A stretch of DNA of 64,000 nt. Origin: DASQFI01 sp035633215. Its GTDB lineage: Bacteria; Acidobacteriota; Vicinamibacteria; Vicinamibacterales; SCN-69-37. The stretch lies in contig DASQFI010000059.1 in assembly GCA_035633215.1 (NCBI GenBank), forward strand, positions 1-64,000, written 5' to 3'. The notes beneath the pieces are model-generated. The model was not told the DNA's origin, did not search any database, and saw only the letters and a list, made by a program, of their open reading frames with translations. This document shows, in pieces, positions 32,084 to 40,522 of the stretch. The translations under genes and the position numbers were made by a program. The stretch's first letter is position 1; each line of letters starts with the position of its first letter.

Positions 32084-32638
32084 ATGGAGACGTTCACTCG
32101 CACCCGGATCACCCTGGCAGTCGCCGCGACCACCGGCGCCGGCATTCTGCTTCTGTCACTTGCCGCTCCGACGCCCGCCTGGAGTCAGACGCAGGTGCCG
32201 CCGCGCGTCACGCGTGAGATCAATCTCTCGGGACCGCGCTTCGGCATGACGCTGCTCAGTCCAGGCACCGTCGAGGCCCTTGCCGATCGCGAGATCACTG
32301 TGGGTCAGGTCGTCTCGCAGTTCGGCTGGCAGTTCGAGCGGCGGCTCTACACGAACAGCGATGGCGTGACGGCGCTCATGGAGTGGGTGCCGCTGATTTC
32401 GGGATTGGAACAAGGCGTCGCGCTGCCCTCACTCAACTGGCTCGTCGGGGTGCGGACCGCCTCCGGCGCGGAGTTCGGAATCGGCCCGAACGTCACGCCT
32501 GTCGGCACCGGCCTCGTCGTCGCCGCCGGCATGACCGTCCGGTCCGGCGCGCTCAACATTCCGCTGAATTTCGCGGTCGCCTCGTCGAAGTCAGGCGTCC
32601 GCATCAGCATCATGACGGGGTTCAATATTCGACGGTAG
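32084..32638 (+). CDS. Exported hypothetical protein, possible outer-membrane barrel
   Basis: A 184-residue protein with a signal peptide (about 1-35, ITLAVAATTGAGILLLSLAA, cleavage near AWSQ). The mature part is beta-rich with alternating polar and hydrophobic residues: EINLSGPRFGMTLLSPG, QVVSQFGWQFERRLYTNSDG, and VVAAGMTVRSGALNIPLNFA, ending in SGVRISIMTGFNIRR. This resembles a small exported barrel, but I do not recognise the family. A strong AGGAGGTGAG ribosome site precedes the ATG. Its last 17 bases overlap the 3' end of the convergent zinc peptidase gene. Confidence 0.75.
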   Translation: METFTRTRITLAVAATTGAGILLLSLAAPTPAWSQTQVPPRVTREINLSGPRFGMTLLSPGTVEALADREITVGQVVSQFGWQFERRLYTNSDGVTALMEWVPLISGLEQGVALPSLNWLVGVRTASGAEFGIGPNVTPVGTGLVVAAGMTVRSGALNIPLNFAVASSKSGVRISIMTGFNIRR

Positions 32639-33650
32639 CGCAGGTCACCTTTCTCACCTGCCGCCCGTGAAAAATGTCCATCGGGATGTGATGCGTGTCG
32701 AACACGCGGCTGAGCAGCTCGTAGAGTTTGAGATCGTAGGCCTTGAACTCGTCCGGCGTCTCGACTCTGACGTTGCCGGTAAAGCACTCACCGAAGTTCG
32801 AGAAGAACCACCACTGCGCGCCCTCGGCCCAGTACTCGCTCGCGTTCGTCGTGGCGTAGTGCTTGCGGCCGTTCGGGCCGATGTATTTGCCGGCCGCCAT
32901 CGCGGCGTCGTACGCGGCTTGAATCTCCGCGTACATCGCCGGATCGACCGTTCGGATCGCGCCGCCCATGACGGCGTGCGAGAACTCGTGCACGAAGATG
33001 TGCTCGCCGAAGTAGCGCGTGCCCGGGTAGCCGAGCAGGTTCTCTTCCGCGCCCGTGGTCGGATTCCCGCCAAGGCCGCGGGATCGCCACGCGTGGTAGT
33101 CGCGATCCAACTGGTTCACGGGCTCGCCGGCCGGCGCATCCGGCCGCTTCCGGTTCGCGTACTCCGGAATGTCGGCGGTCATCTCGACCTCGGCAATCAC
33201 GCCCGTCCGCCATTTCCGCTCAATCAGCGCCTTGCGCAGATCGGGCCGGGCCGAGAGCATGGAGTTGACGATGTCGCGCGCGACGAGAAGCGCGTCGTCC
33301 GGGACCTTCTCCGACGAGATCACCGGGATGCCCCGGGCATCGACGTATTTCTTGTAGAACGCACTGACACCGAGCGATTCCGGCACCGGACCGACAATCG
33401 CCTTCACGTAGCTGGGAATCAGCTCCACCGGCGCGCCAGTCTGCTGGCGCTGCTGCTCGCGCGCGGCGCGGTTGCGGGCCGCCGCCTGACGCGCTTCCTC
33501 CTCCGTGCGCTGCTGCTGCGCGGGCTGCCCGGCCCGGCCCCCGGTTTGTGGCTGCGGCGCCGCGGGTGTCGGCGGCGGCTGTTGCGACTGCGCAAGGGGC
33601 ACGGCAAGGCCGATCGCGAGCAGGACGAGGACCAACGGCGAGAGACGCAT
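32622..33650 (-). CDS. Exported zinc metallopeptidase-like protein (HEFSH)
   Basis: A 342-residue protein. A signal peptide (about 1-22) is followed by a Pro/Gln/Arg-rich linker (about 23-72). The catalytic core carries the zincin motif HEFSH (residues 221-225, in EHIFVHEFSHAVMGG), with a likely third ligand in NASEYWAEGAQWWF about 50 residues later. That spacing suggests a gluzincin-type site. Conserved tyrosine and tryptophan residues surround it. The family is common but uncharacterised in Acidobacteria and Planctomycetes. ATG 33650 follows a GGAGGG site. The 3' end overlaps the neighbouring convergent gene by 17 bases. Confidence 0.8.
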   Translation of the reverse strand: MRLSPLVLVLLAIGLAVPLAQSQQPPPTPAAPQPQTGGRAGQPAQQQRTEEEARQAAARNRAAREQQRQQTGAPVELIPSYVKAIVGPVPESLGVSAFYKKYVDARGIPVISSEKVPDDALLVARDIVNSMLSARPDLRKALIERKWRTGVIAEVEMTADIPEYANRKRPDAPAGEPVNQLDRDYHAWRSRGLGGNPTTGAEENLLGYPGTRYFGEHIFVHEFSHAVMGGAIRTVDPAMYAEIQAAYDAAMAAGKYIGPNGRKHYATTNASEYWAEGAQWWFFSNFGECFTGNVRVETPDEFKAYDLKLYELLSRVFDTHHIPMDIFHGRQVRKVTCATVEY

Positions 33651-33750
33651 AGACCCTCCAGAAGCCGCGCGGACTCTGACCAGCCCCCGTGACGTGTCGG
33701 AGGTTGAGGCTACTCCATCGCCGCCGGTTTTGGTACAAGGGACGCCAGAC

Positions 33751-34449
33751 ATGGGTGTCGCCGCCCACCTCGGCATCCGGTTGGACGACTACGACGCGCG
33801 CATACGCACCTTCATCCCGCGATACGTGACCATGCTCGACGTCGCGGCTGACGCGGTAGCGACCGTCAGCCGTCGGGCGCCGATCGTCGTCGACCTCGGC
33901 ATTGGATCGGGCGCACTTGCCGCGCGGTGCCTGTCCCGCAGGCCATCCGCCCGGGTCATTGGCATCGACGAGGACGCCGGGATGCTCGCCATGGCGCGGC
34001 AACGGCTTCCGCCAGGCTTGACGACGATGACGGGCAGCTTCCTCACGACCGACCTGCCCCACTGCGATGCGATCGTCGCCTCGCTCGCGCTCCATCACGT
34101 TGCGACGCCCGCGCTCAAGGCGGGTCTCTACCGTCGATGCGCCGACGCCCTGCGCCCGGGCGGGGTCATCGTCAGCGCGGATTGCTATCTCGCGTCGAAT
34201 GCGCCCGACCGGGTTCGTCACCGGGAGGCCTGGCGCCGGCACCTGATGCGATCCTACTCGCGGAGAGAGGCGTCGGGGTTCCTTCGGGCCTGGGCGAAGG
34301 AGGACACCTACTTCGAGCTCGACAGAGAAATCGAACTTCTACACGGCGCGGGGTTCGAGACGAACGTTCCGTGGCGGCGGGACAGCTTCGCCGTCATCGT
34401 CGGCAGACGCGCTTCGCGATCCAAAACTGTCGCTGGGCGATCACAGTGA
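33751..34449 (+). CDS. Class I SAM-dependent methyltransferase
   Basis: A 232-residue soluble methyltransferase. It shows the SAM-binding motif VVDLGIGSGALAARCLSR, the acidic residue in VIGIDEDAGMLAMARQRL, and motif IV-like CDAIVASLALHHVATPALK, then ALRPGGVIVSADCYLAS. The LALHHV segment is typical of small-molecule methyltransferases of the Methyltransf_11/25 type. The frame is open further upstream, but the ATG at 33751 matches the family start (AAHLGIRLDDYDARIRTFIP). The gene diverges from the zinc peptidase gene and is followed by the bactofilin gene after 51 bases. The substrate is unknown. Confidence 0.85.
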   Translation: MGVAAHLGIRLDDYDARIRTFIPRYVTMLDVAADAVATVSRRAPIVVDLGIGSGALAARCLSRRPSARVIGIDEDAGMLAMARQRLPPGLTTMTGSFLTTDLPHCDAIVASLALHHVATPALKAGLYRRCADALRPGGVIVSADCYLASNAPDRVRHREAWRRHLMRSYSRREASGFLRAWAKEDTYFELDREIELLHGAGFETNVPWRRDSFAVIVGRRASRSKTVAGRSQ

Positions 34450-34500
34450 TCGTACCAGGGGCACGCCTGTCGGCCGCGGGGAAAAAAATTCGCCGCGTCA

Positions 34501-34905
34501 ATGAACTTTGTCCTCCGCGACGTGCGACAATCATCGTGCATGGTTTTTGGAAAGGCGTTTGTCGTCAAGGGCGAGCTCCGCGTTCGTGAAGATCTCACCG
34601 TTGAAGGCCGCATCGAGGGACCTGTGTGGTGTGAAGACCGCGCCGTGACGGTGGCGCCGTCGGCGCACGTGGTCGGCGACATCATGGCGCGCGACATTAC
34701 GGTGTTCGGACGGATCGCGGGGCAGTTGCTCGCGACAGATGTCGTGGACGTGCGGGCAGAAGCCACGGTCACCGGACGCGTCGTCTCGAAGCGCTTCATC
34801 CTGAATGAAGGCGCGCACTTCAACGGACGCGCCGAACCCCAGCACCTCGACACCGCGTTTCGGGTCGCGCGGTACCAACAGCAGCAAAAGAACAACGAAG
34901 TTTGA
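34501..34905 (+). CDS. Bactofilin-family protein
   Basis: A 134-residue protein with a bactofilin (DUF583) core of repeating beta-helix turns: VVKGELRVREDLTVEGRIEG, SAHVVGDIMARDITVFGRIAG and ATVTGRVVSKRFILNEGAHF. Bactofilins polymerise without nucleotides into filaments that organise cell-wall enzymes or signalling proteins at the membrane. The start could be ATG 34501 or ATG 34540 (MVFGKAFVVKG); the second fits the core better but the first is the longer option. The tail after about 115 is Gln-rich and unstructured. A 38-base stem-loop repeat begins 12 bases past the stop. Confidence 0.85.
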   Translation: MNFVLRDVRQSSCMVFGKAFVVKGELRVREDLTVEGRIEGPVWCEDRAVTVAPSAHVVGDIMARDITVFGRIAGQLLATDVVDVRAEATVTGRVVSKRFILNEGAHFNGRAEPQHLDTAFRVARYQQQQKNNEV

Positions 34906-34916
34906 AGCTCGAAGTC

Positions 34917-34954
34917 CTGAGTTCGAAGTTCAGGCTGCGGAGTTCAGCAGCCTG
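34917..34954 (+). repeat. 38-base dispersed stem-loop repeat, copy 2
   Basis: The same 18-base segment CTGAGTTCGAAGTTCAGG as at 3681-3698 (opposite strand) runs into arms CAGGCTGC/GCAGCCTG around an 8-base loop. Compared with copy 1 the stem pair C-G has become T-A, so pairing is kept. Confidence 0.7.
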
Positions 34955-35048
34955 CTATACTGTCCCCGCTCCTCCTCAGTCCCCTGCGCAGGTTCGACGT
35001 TCGATCCCCAGGACGTTGTGTCTGTGGTTTGCATGACGGAGGATCGCA

Positions 35049-35633
35049 GTGCCTCAGGCATTCGTCGACGCTGACAATTCCGTAACAACCCACCCAGCCA
35101 TCAACAGCGACGCGATCGCAAATGAATTGCTGCCCGCGCTGCTCGACACCGATCGCAGCGTGCCCGATTTCATTGCAAGCGCCATCGCGCTGAAGCGCGG
35201 TGGTCCGCAGAGCGCCAATGCCGTTCCACACGACAGGATTGTCATGCCGCGGCAGGCCGGTGTCGTGCCCGATGCGGCACAAGCGACGGAGCCAAGGACG
35301 GCGCAGGTCATCGCCCGACTGCAGGCCGCCGGCAAGGACAGTGGACGGATCAGGGAAGCGACTCTCGCGCGGGAATTCGGGATCGACCCGGCGCACCTGG
35401 GCCGTCTGGTGCGCCGCGCGACCGGGCTTGGATTTCGCGAGTGGAGTCTCGGGATCCGGATGCGGCTGGCGGTGCGCGCACTCGCGAAGAGCGACGTGTC
35501 GGTCAAATGCGTCGCGCACGAGAGTGGATTCACCAGCACCGCGCAATTCGATCGCGGGTTCCGCCGGCTCTTCGGCATGACACCCGGAGAGTTCAGACGG
35601 TTCGTGTGCGGAAGGACCCGGCGGGCGTCCTGA
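35049..35633 (+). CDS. AraC-family HTH regulator, short
   Basis: A 194-residue protein. The C-terminal 100 residues form an AraC-type double helix-turn-helix: EATLAREFGIDPAHLGRLVR followed by RATGLGFREW, then RLAVRALAKSDVSVKCVAHE and SGFTSTAQFDRGFRRLFG, ending MTPGEFRR. The N-terminal 90 residues are not a recognised ligand domain and are rich in Ala and Asp. The GTG at 35049 is the only suitable start. The target is not evident. The last 41 bases overlap the truncated ADOP remnant on the other strand, so this gene lies next to decayed DNA. Confidence 0.8.
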   Translation: MPQAFVDADNSVTTHPAINSDAIANELLPALLDTDRSVPDFIASAIALKRGGPQSANAVPHDRIVMPRQAGVVPDAAQATEPRTAQVIARLQAAGKDSGRIREATLAREFGIDPAHLGRLVRRATGLGFREWSLGIRMRLAVRALAKSDVSVKCVAHESGFTSTAQFDRGFRRLFGMTPGEFRRFVCGRTRRAS

Positions 35634-36089
35634 CGCTCATTCCTGCCTGAGCAGGCAGCCCAGGAGGACGGCGCAGCGGCATGTAGAACTCGAAGCTGCC
35701 CGTCGAGTCGTCGAGCGACAGCTGACGCACTTCTCCGGCGACCCCGACAATCGTCAGCCAGTTCTCGCCCTCCCATCGGACGTGGCGGCCGACTGCGCCG
35801 CCGCCAGGCCAGAAGTGATCGGCAAAACTCTCGCTCACGATGACCGAGTCGCGCGACTCGTCGTTGCGAAACGGCCGCCCGGCGCGAATCGGGAGACGAA
35901 TGGTCTCGAAGTAGTTCGGCCAGACCTGATAGATGGGCACGATCAGGTCCGCCGAGAGTTCGCCGGCCCGATCGTCACGCTCGTGCTTGCCGAAGCCAAT
36001 CATGCTTGCTTCCGGCGGCAGCCCACCGGACGTGGTGCCGACGTTGGAAAGGTTTGCCGCCGGGTGCGGCCCGCTCCTCGCAGGGTCTT
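35593..36089 (-). pseudogene. ADOP/MacB permease remnant (periplasmic core)
   Basis: A minus-strand frame reads HPAANLSNVGTTSGGLPPEA, VWPNYFETIRLPIRAGRPFR, VIVSESFADHFWPGGGAVGR and HVRWEGENWLTIVGVAGEVR, which is the MacB-like periplasmic core of an ADOP permease. No N-terminal membrane part and no FtsX domain are present; the fragment starts next to the operator of the zinc-finger gene and stops inside the AraC gene. It is therefore a both-ends-truncated relic of about 160 codons, related to the intact permease at 15069-17774. Confidence 0.8.
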
Positions 36090-36134
36090 GACTGTCTATC
36101 TACGATAGACAAATATGTCTAGTCGAGATAGACA
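36088..36134 (+). promoter_or_regulatory. Promoter with twin 19-base operators for the HTH/zinc-finger gene
   Basis: Two palindromes of form TGTCTA-N7-TAGACA lie at 36093-36111 (TGTCTATC-TAC-GATAGACA) and 36116-36134, 23 bases apart. A -35-like TTGACT at 36088-36093 touches the first, and an AT-rich -10 candidate (AAATAT, 36111-36116, spacing 17) lies between them. The ribosome site AGGAGGT at about 36134-36140 follows directly. Binding to both sites would block transcription. Confidence 0.75.
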
Positions 36135-36143
36135 GGAGGTCAG

Positions 36144-36674
36144 GTGCCCCTCGATCCACACCTCGTTGAACAGGCGCGCGCGGCGGCCGCGCAACTTGCC
36201 GAGGCTGAACGCGCCTCGCTCCTTTCCCGCGCCGACTACCACACGGCCGTCAGGCGGCTCCACCTGGCGGGCGGATCGCTCCGCGAAATTGCCCAGGCGC
36301 TCTCGCTGAGCCATCAGCGGGTCCAGCAAATCGTCGATGCGGCCGGAGGGAGCTGGTGGCGTCGCGTCTGGCGCTCGCGGAACATCCAGCCGGATGCCGC
36401 GTGCACCTGGTGCGGCCGGCCGCCGGCCGAGGTCGAGAAGCTCATCGCCGGTCCGCACGTCTACATCTGCGACGTCTGCGTCCACGCGGCGGAAGCCACC
36501 GCGGCGGGTGACGCGTCCGCACCCGGACCGTTCGCCCACTCTGAAAAGAAAAATCTGGGCGCCCGCTGCGCGTTCTGCGGAAAACGCGCCAGCCATGGCC
36601 GCTCGCTGGTGTCAGCCGCGCCCGGTCACGTGTGCTCGGAGTGTTTGCGAACGTGCAGGGAAATCCTCACCTGA
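36144..36674 (+). CDS. HTH protein with two ClpX-type C4 zinc fingers
   Basis: A 176-residue protein. A helix-turn-helix covers about 38-68 (GGSLREIAQALSLSHQRVQQ). Two treble-clef zinc fingers of the ClpX C4 type follow: Cys87, Cys90, Cys109, Cys112 and Cys142, Cys145, Cys164, Cys167. In ClpX this domain recruits adaptors and dimerises; here there is no AAA+ ATPase, so the protein is a stand-alone regulator or adaptor. The GTG start at 36144 has an excellent AGGAGGT site. Two identical-class operators cover its promoter, which suggests strong autoregulation by the HTH. The last 8 bases overlap the convergent glycosyltransferase gene. Confidence 0.8.
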   Translation: MPLDPHLVEQARAAAAQLAEAERASLLSRADYHTAVRRLHLAGGSLREIAQALSLSHQRVQQIVDAAGGSWWRRVWRSRNIQPDAACTWCGRPPAEVEKLIAGPHVYICDVCVHAAEATAAGDASAPGPFAHSEKKNLGARCAFCGKRASHGRSLVSAAPGHVCSECLRTCREILT

Positions 36675-37641
36675 CGCTGAGGCCTTCACGTTCTTCGGCG
36701 CCTTCAGGAACGTCGTGTGCCCTCAAGACCGACCGGATGACCGCCTGAGGCCGCTGATTGACGGTCAAAAACATCCGGCCGAGGTATTCGCCGATGATGC
36801 CGAGCAGCACGAGCTGCGTGCCGGAAAACACCAGTAACGCCGCCATAATCGAGCCCCAGCCTAACGGTGGGCCCTGATTGGTGAACCACCAGTAGACGAC
36901 GGTTCCGAACCCGACCAGCCCGGCAACCGCCAGCGCCAGGCCGAGCAGCGTCGCGACGCGAAGCGGCAGCACCGAGAAGTTCACCCACGCGCTCAGCCAC
37001 AAGCGAATCAAGCGCCGCAGCGTGTACGTGCTGTGCCCGGCTTGCCGCGGCAGGTGCTGCACTTCGATCGATCCGATCCGCTGCGTGACCTGCAGCAGCA
37101 GCCCATCGATGTAGGGATAGGGCCCGGCGTACGAGACGACTTCCTTTGCGACGAACGCGCTCACGCACCGGAAGCTCGACAGATAGAACCCGGTCGGCTT
37201 GTCGACCGCCCAGTCCGTCATCTTGTTGGTGAACCAGCTGCCCAGGTTGCGCCACGCCGCGTGCTGCTTCTGCTTGTAGTGGCCGAAGACGACGTCGAGG
37301 CCATGCTCTTTGGCGTAGCGCCACAGGCGAATCGCCTCGCCCGGAGGATTCTGCCCGTCGTCGTCCAGATTGACCAGGTAGGCGCCACGCGCGTGCCGCC
37401 AGCCGGTCAGCACGGCATTGTGTTCGCCGAAGTTGCGCGCGTGCTCGACCACGGTGATCGGAATGCGGGCCCGCCGCACCAGTTCGCGGCACACCTCGCT
37501 CGTCTTGTCGCTGCTGCCGTCGTTGACGAGCACGATTTCGTGCCCGCCCTCGACCTGGGCCCCTTCGATGTCGTGGACCAGATCGGCAATCGTGTCGGCG
37601 CTCTGGAAGAGCGGGATGACGAAGCTGACGGCTGGGTTCAT
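36667..37641 (-). CDS. Membrane glycosyltransferase family 2 (polyprenyl-phosphate type)
   Basis: A 324-residue enzyme with a GT-A domain: SFVIPLFQSADTIADLVHDI, VLVNDGSSDKTSEVCREL, the metal-binding region LVNLDDDGQNPPGEAIRLW and AAWRNLGSWFTNKMTDWAVD. Two C-terminal membrane helices (about 225-250 and 262-290) match the GtrB/DPM1-like group that transfers a sugar from a nucleotide donor to a polyprenyl phosphate. Such lipid-linked sugars feed GT-C enzymes, and one is encoded downstream (38823-40487). The gene is divergent from the DUF4159 gene. The 3' end overlaps the zinc-finger gene by 8 bases. Confidence 0.9.
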   Translation of the reverse strand: MNPAVSFVIPLFQSADTIADLVHDIEGAQVEGGHEIVLVNDGSSDKTSEVCRELVRRARIPITVVEHARNFGEHNAVLTGWRHARGAYLVNLDDDGQNPPGEAIRLWRYAKEHGLDVVFGHYKQKQHAAWRNLGSWFTNKMTDWAVDKPTGFYLSSFRCVSAFVAKEVVSYAGPYPYIDGLLLQVTQRIGSIEVQHLPRQAGHSTYTLRRLIRLWLSAWVNFSVLPLRVATLLGLALAVAGLVGFGTVVYWWFTNQGPPLGWGSIMAALLVFSGTQLVLLGIIGEYLGRMFLTVNQRPQAVIRSVLRAHDVPEGAEEREGLSVR

Positions 37642-37806
37642 CGTGCCTAAAGGGTAAATCAGAGTGGTCTGACGGCTATAATCCCCCGTTCCCGTGACTT
37701 TGCTGGCCGAGACCCGGTTCGGTCCCTTCGAGATTCAGTACCTTTCTGACTCTTCCCTTGCGCAAGTAGATCGGGATCGCGGGGTCCTCGCCATACAATC
37801 TGCCGT

Positions 37807-38538
37807 ATGCGTCGCCTTTGGGCGCTTCTGGCGCTCATCGTCGTTATCGGCGCGCCTGTTATGGCGCAGCGGTGGTACGGGCAGCGCCTTCCGCGCACAC
37901 TCCCGTACGATGGACGGTTCGTGTTCGTGCGCCTCTGGTACGCCGACTACCCGGGCTGGTCCTACGACTGGCCCGAGACGGAAGAGAACCTCGGCCGCCT
38001 GCTTCCACAGATCACGGCCATCCCGACGCATCCCGGCAGCGGCAACATCTTCCGGATGGACGATCCGGAGCTCCTGAAGTACCCGATCGCGTACTTGTCC
38101 GAGCCTGGGTTCTGGTTTCCGAGCGACGAAGAAGTCCTCGGACTTCGGCGCTACCTCGAAAAAGGCGGCTTCCTCATCGTCGACGACTTTCACTACCCGA
38201 ACGAGTGGGCGGTGTTCGAGCGCGCGATGCGGCGCGTGCTGCCGTCAGCGAGGATCGAGCGCCTGGACGTGACGCATCCCATCTTCAACTCGTTCTTTCA
38301 AATCAAGACGCTGGACGTGCCGTATCCGGGCCGCCTGGGCGAGATGGGCCTGAAGGGCGAGTTCTACGGCATCCACGAGGAGACGCACCCGTCGCGTCGC
38401 CTGATGGTCGTCATCAACTACAACATGGACATCGGCGACTACATGGAGTGGTCGGCGACCGGTCTTTACGCGGTGGATCCGACGAACGAAGCCTACAAGT
38501 TCTGCATCAACTACCTGATCTACGGACTGACACACTGA
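37807..38538 (+). CDS. Exported DUF4159-domain protein
   Basis: A 243-residue protein. After a signal peptide (about 1-20, LWALLALIVVIGAPVMA) the DUF4159 domain covers the rest: RFVFVRLWYADYPGWSYDWP, then IFRMDDPELLKYPIAYLSEP, KGGFLIVDDFHYPNEWAVFE and RLMVVINYNMDIGDYMEW. The domain resembles a glutamine-amidotransferase-like Rossmann fold and is common in Acidobacteria and Planctomycetes, often next to MoxR/VWA systems, but has no known activity. No such neighbours are present here. It diverges from the glycosyltransferase gene and shares a 165-base spacer with it. Confidence 0.87.
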   Translation: MRRLWALLALIVVIGAPVMAQRWYGQRLPRTLPYDGRFVFVRLWYADYPGWSYDWPETEENLGRLLPQITAIPTHPGSGNIFRMDDPELLKYPIAYLSEPGFWFPSDEEVLGLRRYLEKGGFLIVDDFHYPNEWAVFERAMRRVLPSARIERLDVTHPIFNSFFQIKTLDVPYPGRLGEMGLKGEFYGIHEETHPSRRLMVVINYNMDIGDYMEWSATGLYAVDPTNEAYKFCINYLIYGLTH

Positions 38539-38822
38539 GATGGCCTCGGATTTCTTTTTTGCGCGCTTGGCAAAGGAAACGAAGAGCCTCCTCTCTCGTG
38601 CGGGGCAGGTAGACTTTCCTGCCGTGGCGAGCCGGGGCGCTGGTCCCTGCCAATCCGTCAGTGGGCACGAGTCCTGCACCCCCTCGCCGTCTGCCCGGCG
38701 ATTGCACCTAAGTTACGCCAACTCAGGCCTTAGGCCTGTGTGCCTCACCCGAAAAGTCCGGGCTCGGCAGGCAAAAAGTCTGGTTTTTGAGGAACTATGA
38801 CTAGAAGTACCCCGGCCGCCAT
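38539..38822. other. Structured intergenic region
   Basis: 284 bases between two same-strand genes. There is a T-rich stretch just after the stop codon, a hairpin CAGGCC-TTA-GGCCTG at 38724-38738, and several other GC-rich inverted pairs. An 86-codon reading frame from 38540 has no recognisable features. A leader RNA or small RNA is possible, but I could not match it to a known class. Confidence 0.4.
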
Positions 38823-40487
38823 ATGAGCGTTGGACCGATCAATCACGAGTCTGTCCGCCGGAGCCTGTTGGTCGGACTCGTGTTCCTCGTCGCCATGCTG
38901 GCGTTGCAATGGTCGGTTGGGGCCCAGCGCGGCGAGCAGGGCATCTATTCCGACGACGCCGCCCACTTCATGAACGGCCTGCTCGTCCGTGACTACCTCA
39001 CCGAAGCGCTCGGCCGAAATCCCGTCTCGTTCGCGGAGGAGTATTACCACTCGTATCCGAAGATCGCGCCCGGGATGTGGCCGCCGTTGTTCCACATCAT
39101 GCTCGGGGTGTTCCTGCTGCCGCACTGGCCGCCACATGCCGCCGCGCTGTTCCTGCTGGCCCTGCTCTCGGCGTGGGCCGCCTGGCGGCTCTACCGCATC
39201 GTCAGCCTGTTCTCGACGCGGGTGATGGGCGTCGCCGCCGGTCTGCTCTTTCTCAGCACACCGGTCGTCGTCTCGCTGACCACCAGCATCATGCTGGATG
39301 CCGTCCTGGCGACATTCGCGATCGAAGCGGCCTATTGGCTCGCCGTGTACACGCGGACGGATCAGTGGCGTCACGCGGCGCTGTTCGGCCTTTTCACGGC
39401 CATGGCCTGCCTGACCAAGGGAAACGGCATCTCGGTCGTGTTCGCGCCGGCCGCGATGATTCTCCTGACCGGCCGGTACAAAATGCTGCGTCGGCCCGGC
39501 CTGTATCTGTCGGCGGCGATCGTCGTCGCGCTCGCCGTGCCGGCACTCGTCGTGACCTATCGGCTGGATGCGGCGATCGGCGATTTCGGTCCGGTCACGG
39601 CGGGGACCGTGCTCTCGCGACTCGCGTACTACTGCGGGTACCTCTGGAGGCAGCTCGGTCCTGCCGCGACGACGTTTGCGGTCATCGGCGTGCTCTACGC
39701 GATCGCTCGCGGGCGGCGGTGGCAGGAAGACGCGCCGCTGCCGCTGGCCCAGGCGATGACGGCGCTCGTTGCCGGGGCGTTCGTGTTCCACCTGTTCAAC
39801 CCGCACCAACTGGCGTCGGGGCGATATATGACGCTCGCCATCGCGCCGCTGTTCGTGCTGATCGCGGTGGGCGTCCAGGTCGCGAGCCGGTTCGTCGCCG
39901 GACCGGCGCGACGGCACGCCGTGCACGCCGCGCTGCTCGGGCTCCTCGTGGTGACGACGTTCTTTGCGCGGCCAGCGCTCGCCGTGCGTAAGCCGTTCGG
40001 GTATCACGACGTCGTCAACCATCTCAACAGTCGTGACAGTGTCGCCGGCAAACGAATGCTGATCGTGAGTAACGAGGCCGGCGAAGGCGCGCTCGTGACC
40101 GATGTCGCCATTCGTCGGCTGCGTCCACGGCCGACCATCGTGCGCGGATCGAAGCTGCTCGCGACGGACAACTGGAACGGCTACAACTTCAACCTGCGGT
40201 TCGGCACCGCGCAGTCGATCATCCAGGAACTCGAAGACCTGCACGTCGATTACCTGCTTCTCGACTCCTCACCCGAGGCATTGCGCCTGCCCTACTGGGG
40301 GCTCATCAAGGAACTCGTGGAATCGCACGAGGATCGCCTCCAGATGGAGTACTACAACACCGTCGACACGCGGAACGGACCGACTCGCCCGCTGGCGCTC
40401 TACCGGTTGAAGTACCACTCGCCCGGTCCGCCGAAACCCCTGGAGATCCAGCTGTCGCGCTCGGTGCAGCAGCTCCTCAAACGATAG
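38823..40487 (+). CDS. GT-C type membrane glycosyltransferase (ArnT/PMT-like, GT39/83)
   Basis: A 554-residue membrane enzyme with about ten transmembrane helices between residues 12 and 390 and a C-terminal soluble domain. The first outer loop has SDDAAHFMNGLLVRDYLTEA, with the acidic DD pair that corresponds to the catalytic Asp of GT-C transferases, and SYPKIAPGMWPPLFHIMLGV. Such proteins transfer a sugar from a polyprenyl phosphate to a lipid or protein on the outer face of the membrane. The GT2 enzyme at 36667-37641 could make its donor. ATG 38823 begins soon after a structured gap. Its stop is followed by copy 2 of a 24-base repeat. Confidence 0.87.
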   Translation: MSVGPINHESVRRSLLVGLVFLVAMLALQWSVGAQRGEQGIYSDDAAHFMNGLLVRDYLTEALGRNPVSFAEEYYHSYPKIAPGMWPPLFHIMLGVFLLPHWPPHAAALFLLALLSAWAAWRLYRIVSLFSTRVMGVAAGLLFLSTPVVVSLTTSIMLDAVLATFAIEAAYWLAVYTRTDQWRHAALFGLFTAMACLTKGNGISVVFAPAAMILLTGRYKMLRRPGLYLSAAIVVALAVPALVVTYRLDAAIGDFGPVTAGTVLSRLAYYCGYLWRQLGPAATTFAVIGVLYAIARGRRWQEDAPLPLAQAMTALVAGAFVFHLFNPHQLASGRYMTLAIAPLFVLIAVGVQVASRFVAGPARRHAVHAALLGLLVVTTFFARPALAVRKPFGYHDVVNHLNSRDSVAGKRMLIVSNEAGEGALVTDVAIRRLRPRPTIVRGSKLLATDNWNGYNFNLRFGTAQSIIQELEDLHVDYLLLDSSPEALRLPYWGLIKELVESHEDRLQMEYYNTVDTRNGPTRPLALYRLKYHSPGPPKPLEIQLSRSVQQLLKR

Positions 40488-40498
40488 CTAGGGCCGCG

Positions 40499-40522
40499 AC
40501 AGGAAAGCGAGAACGGCTCTAG
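40499..40522 (+). repeat. 24-base dispersed repeat, copy 2
   Basis: Differs from 9160-9183 at one base. It is flanked on the left by CTAGGGCCG, which pairs with the internal CGGCTCTAG except at one position, so this copy can form a hairpin across 40488-40522. It sits between the stops of two convergent genes. Confidence 0.55.

Noticed and set aside
38741..38790. RNase P RNA-like motif AAAGTCCGGGCTC
   Set aside because: Only a short match; the conserved core that should follow is absent.
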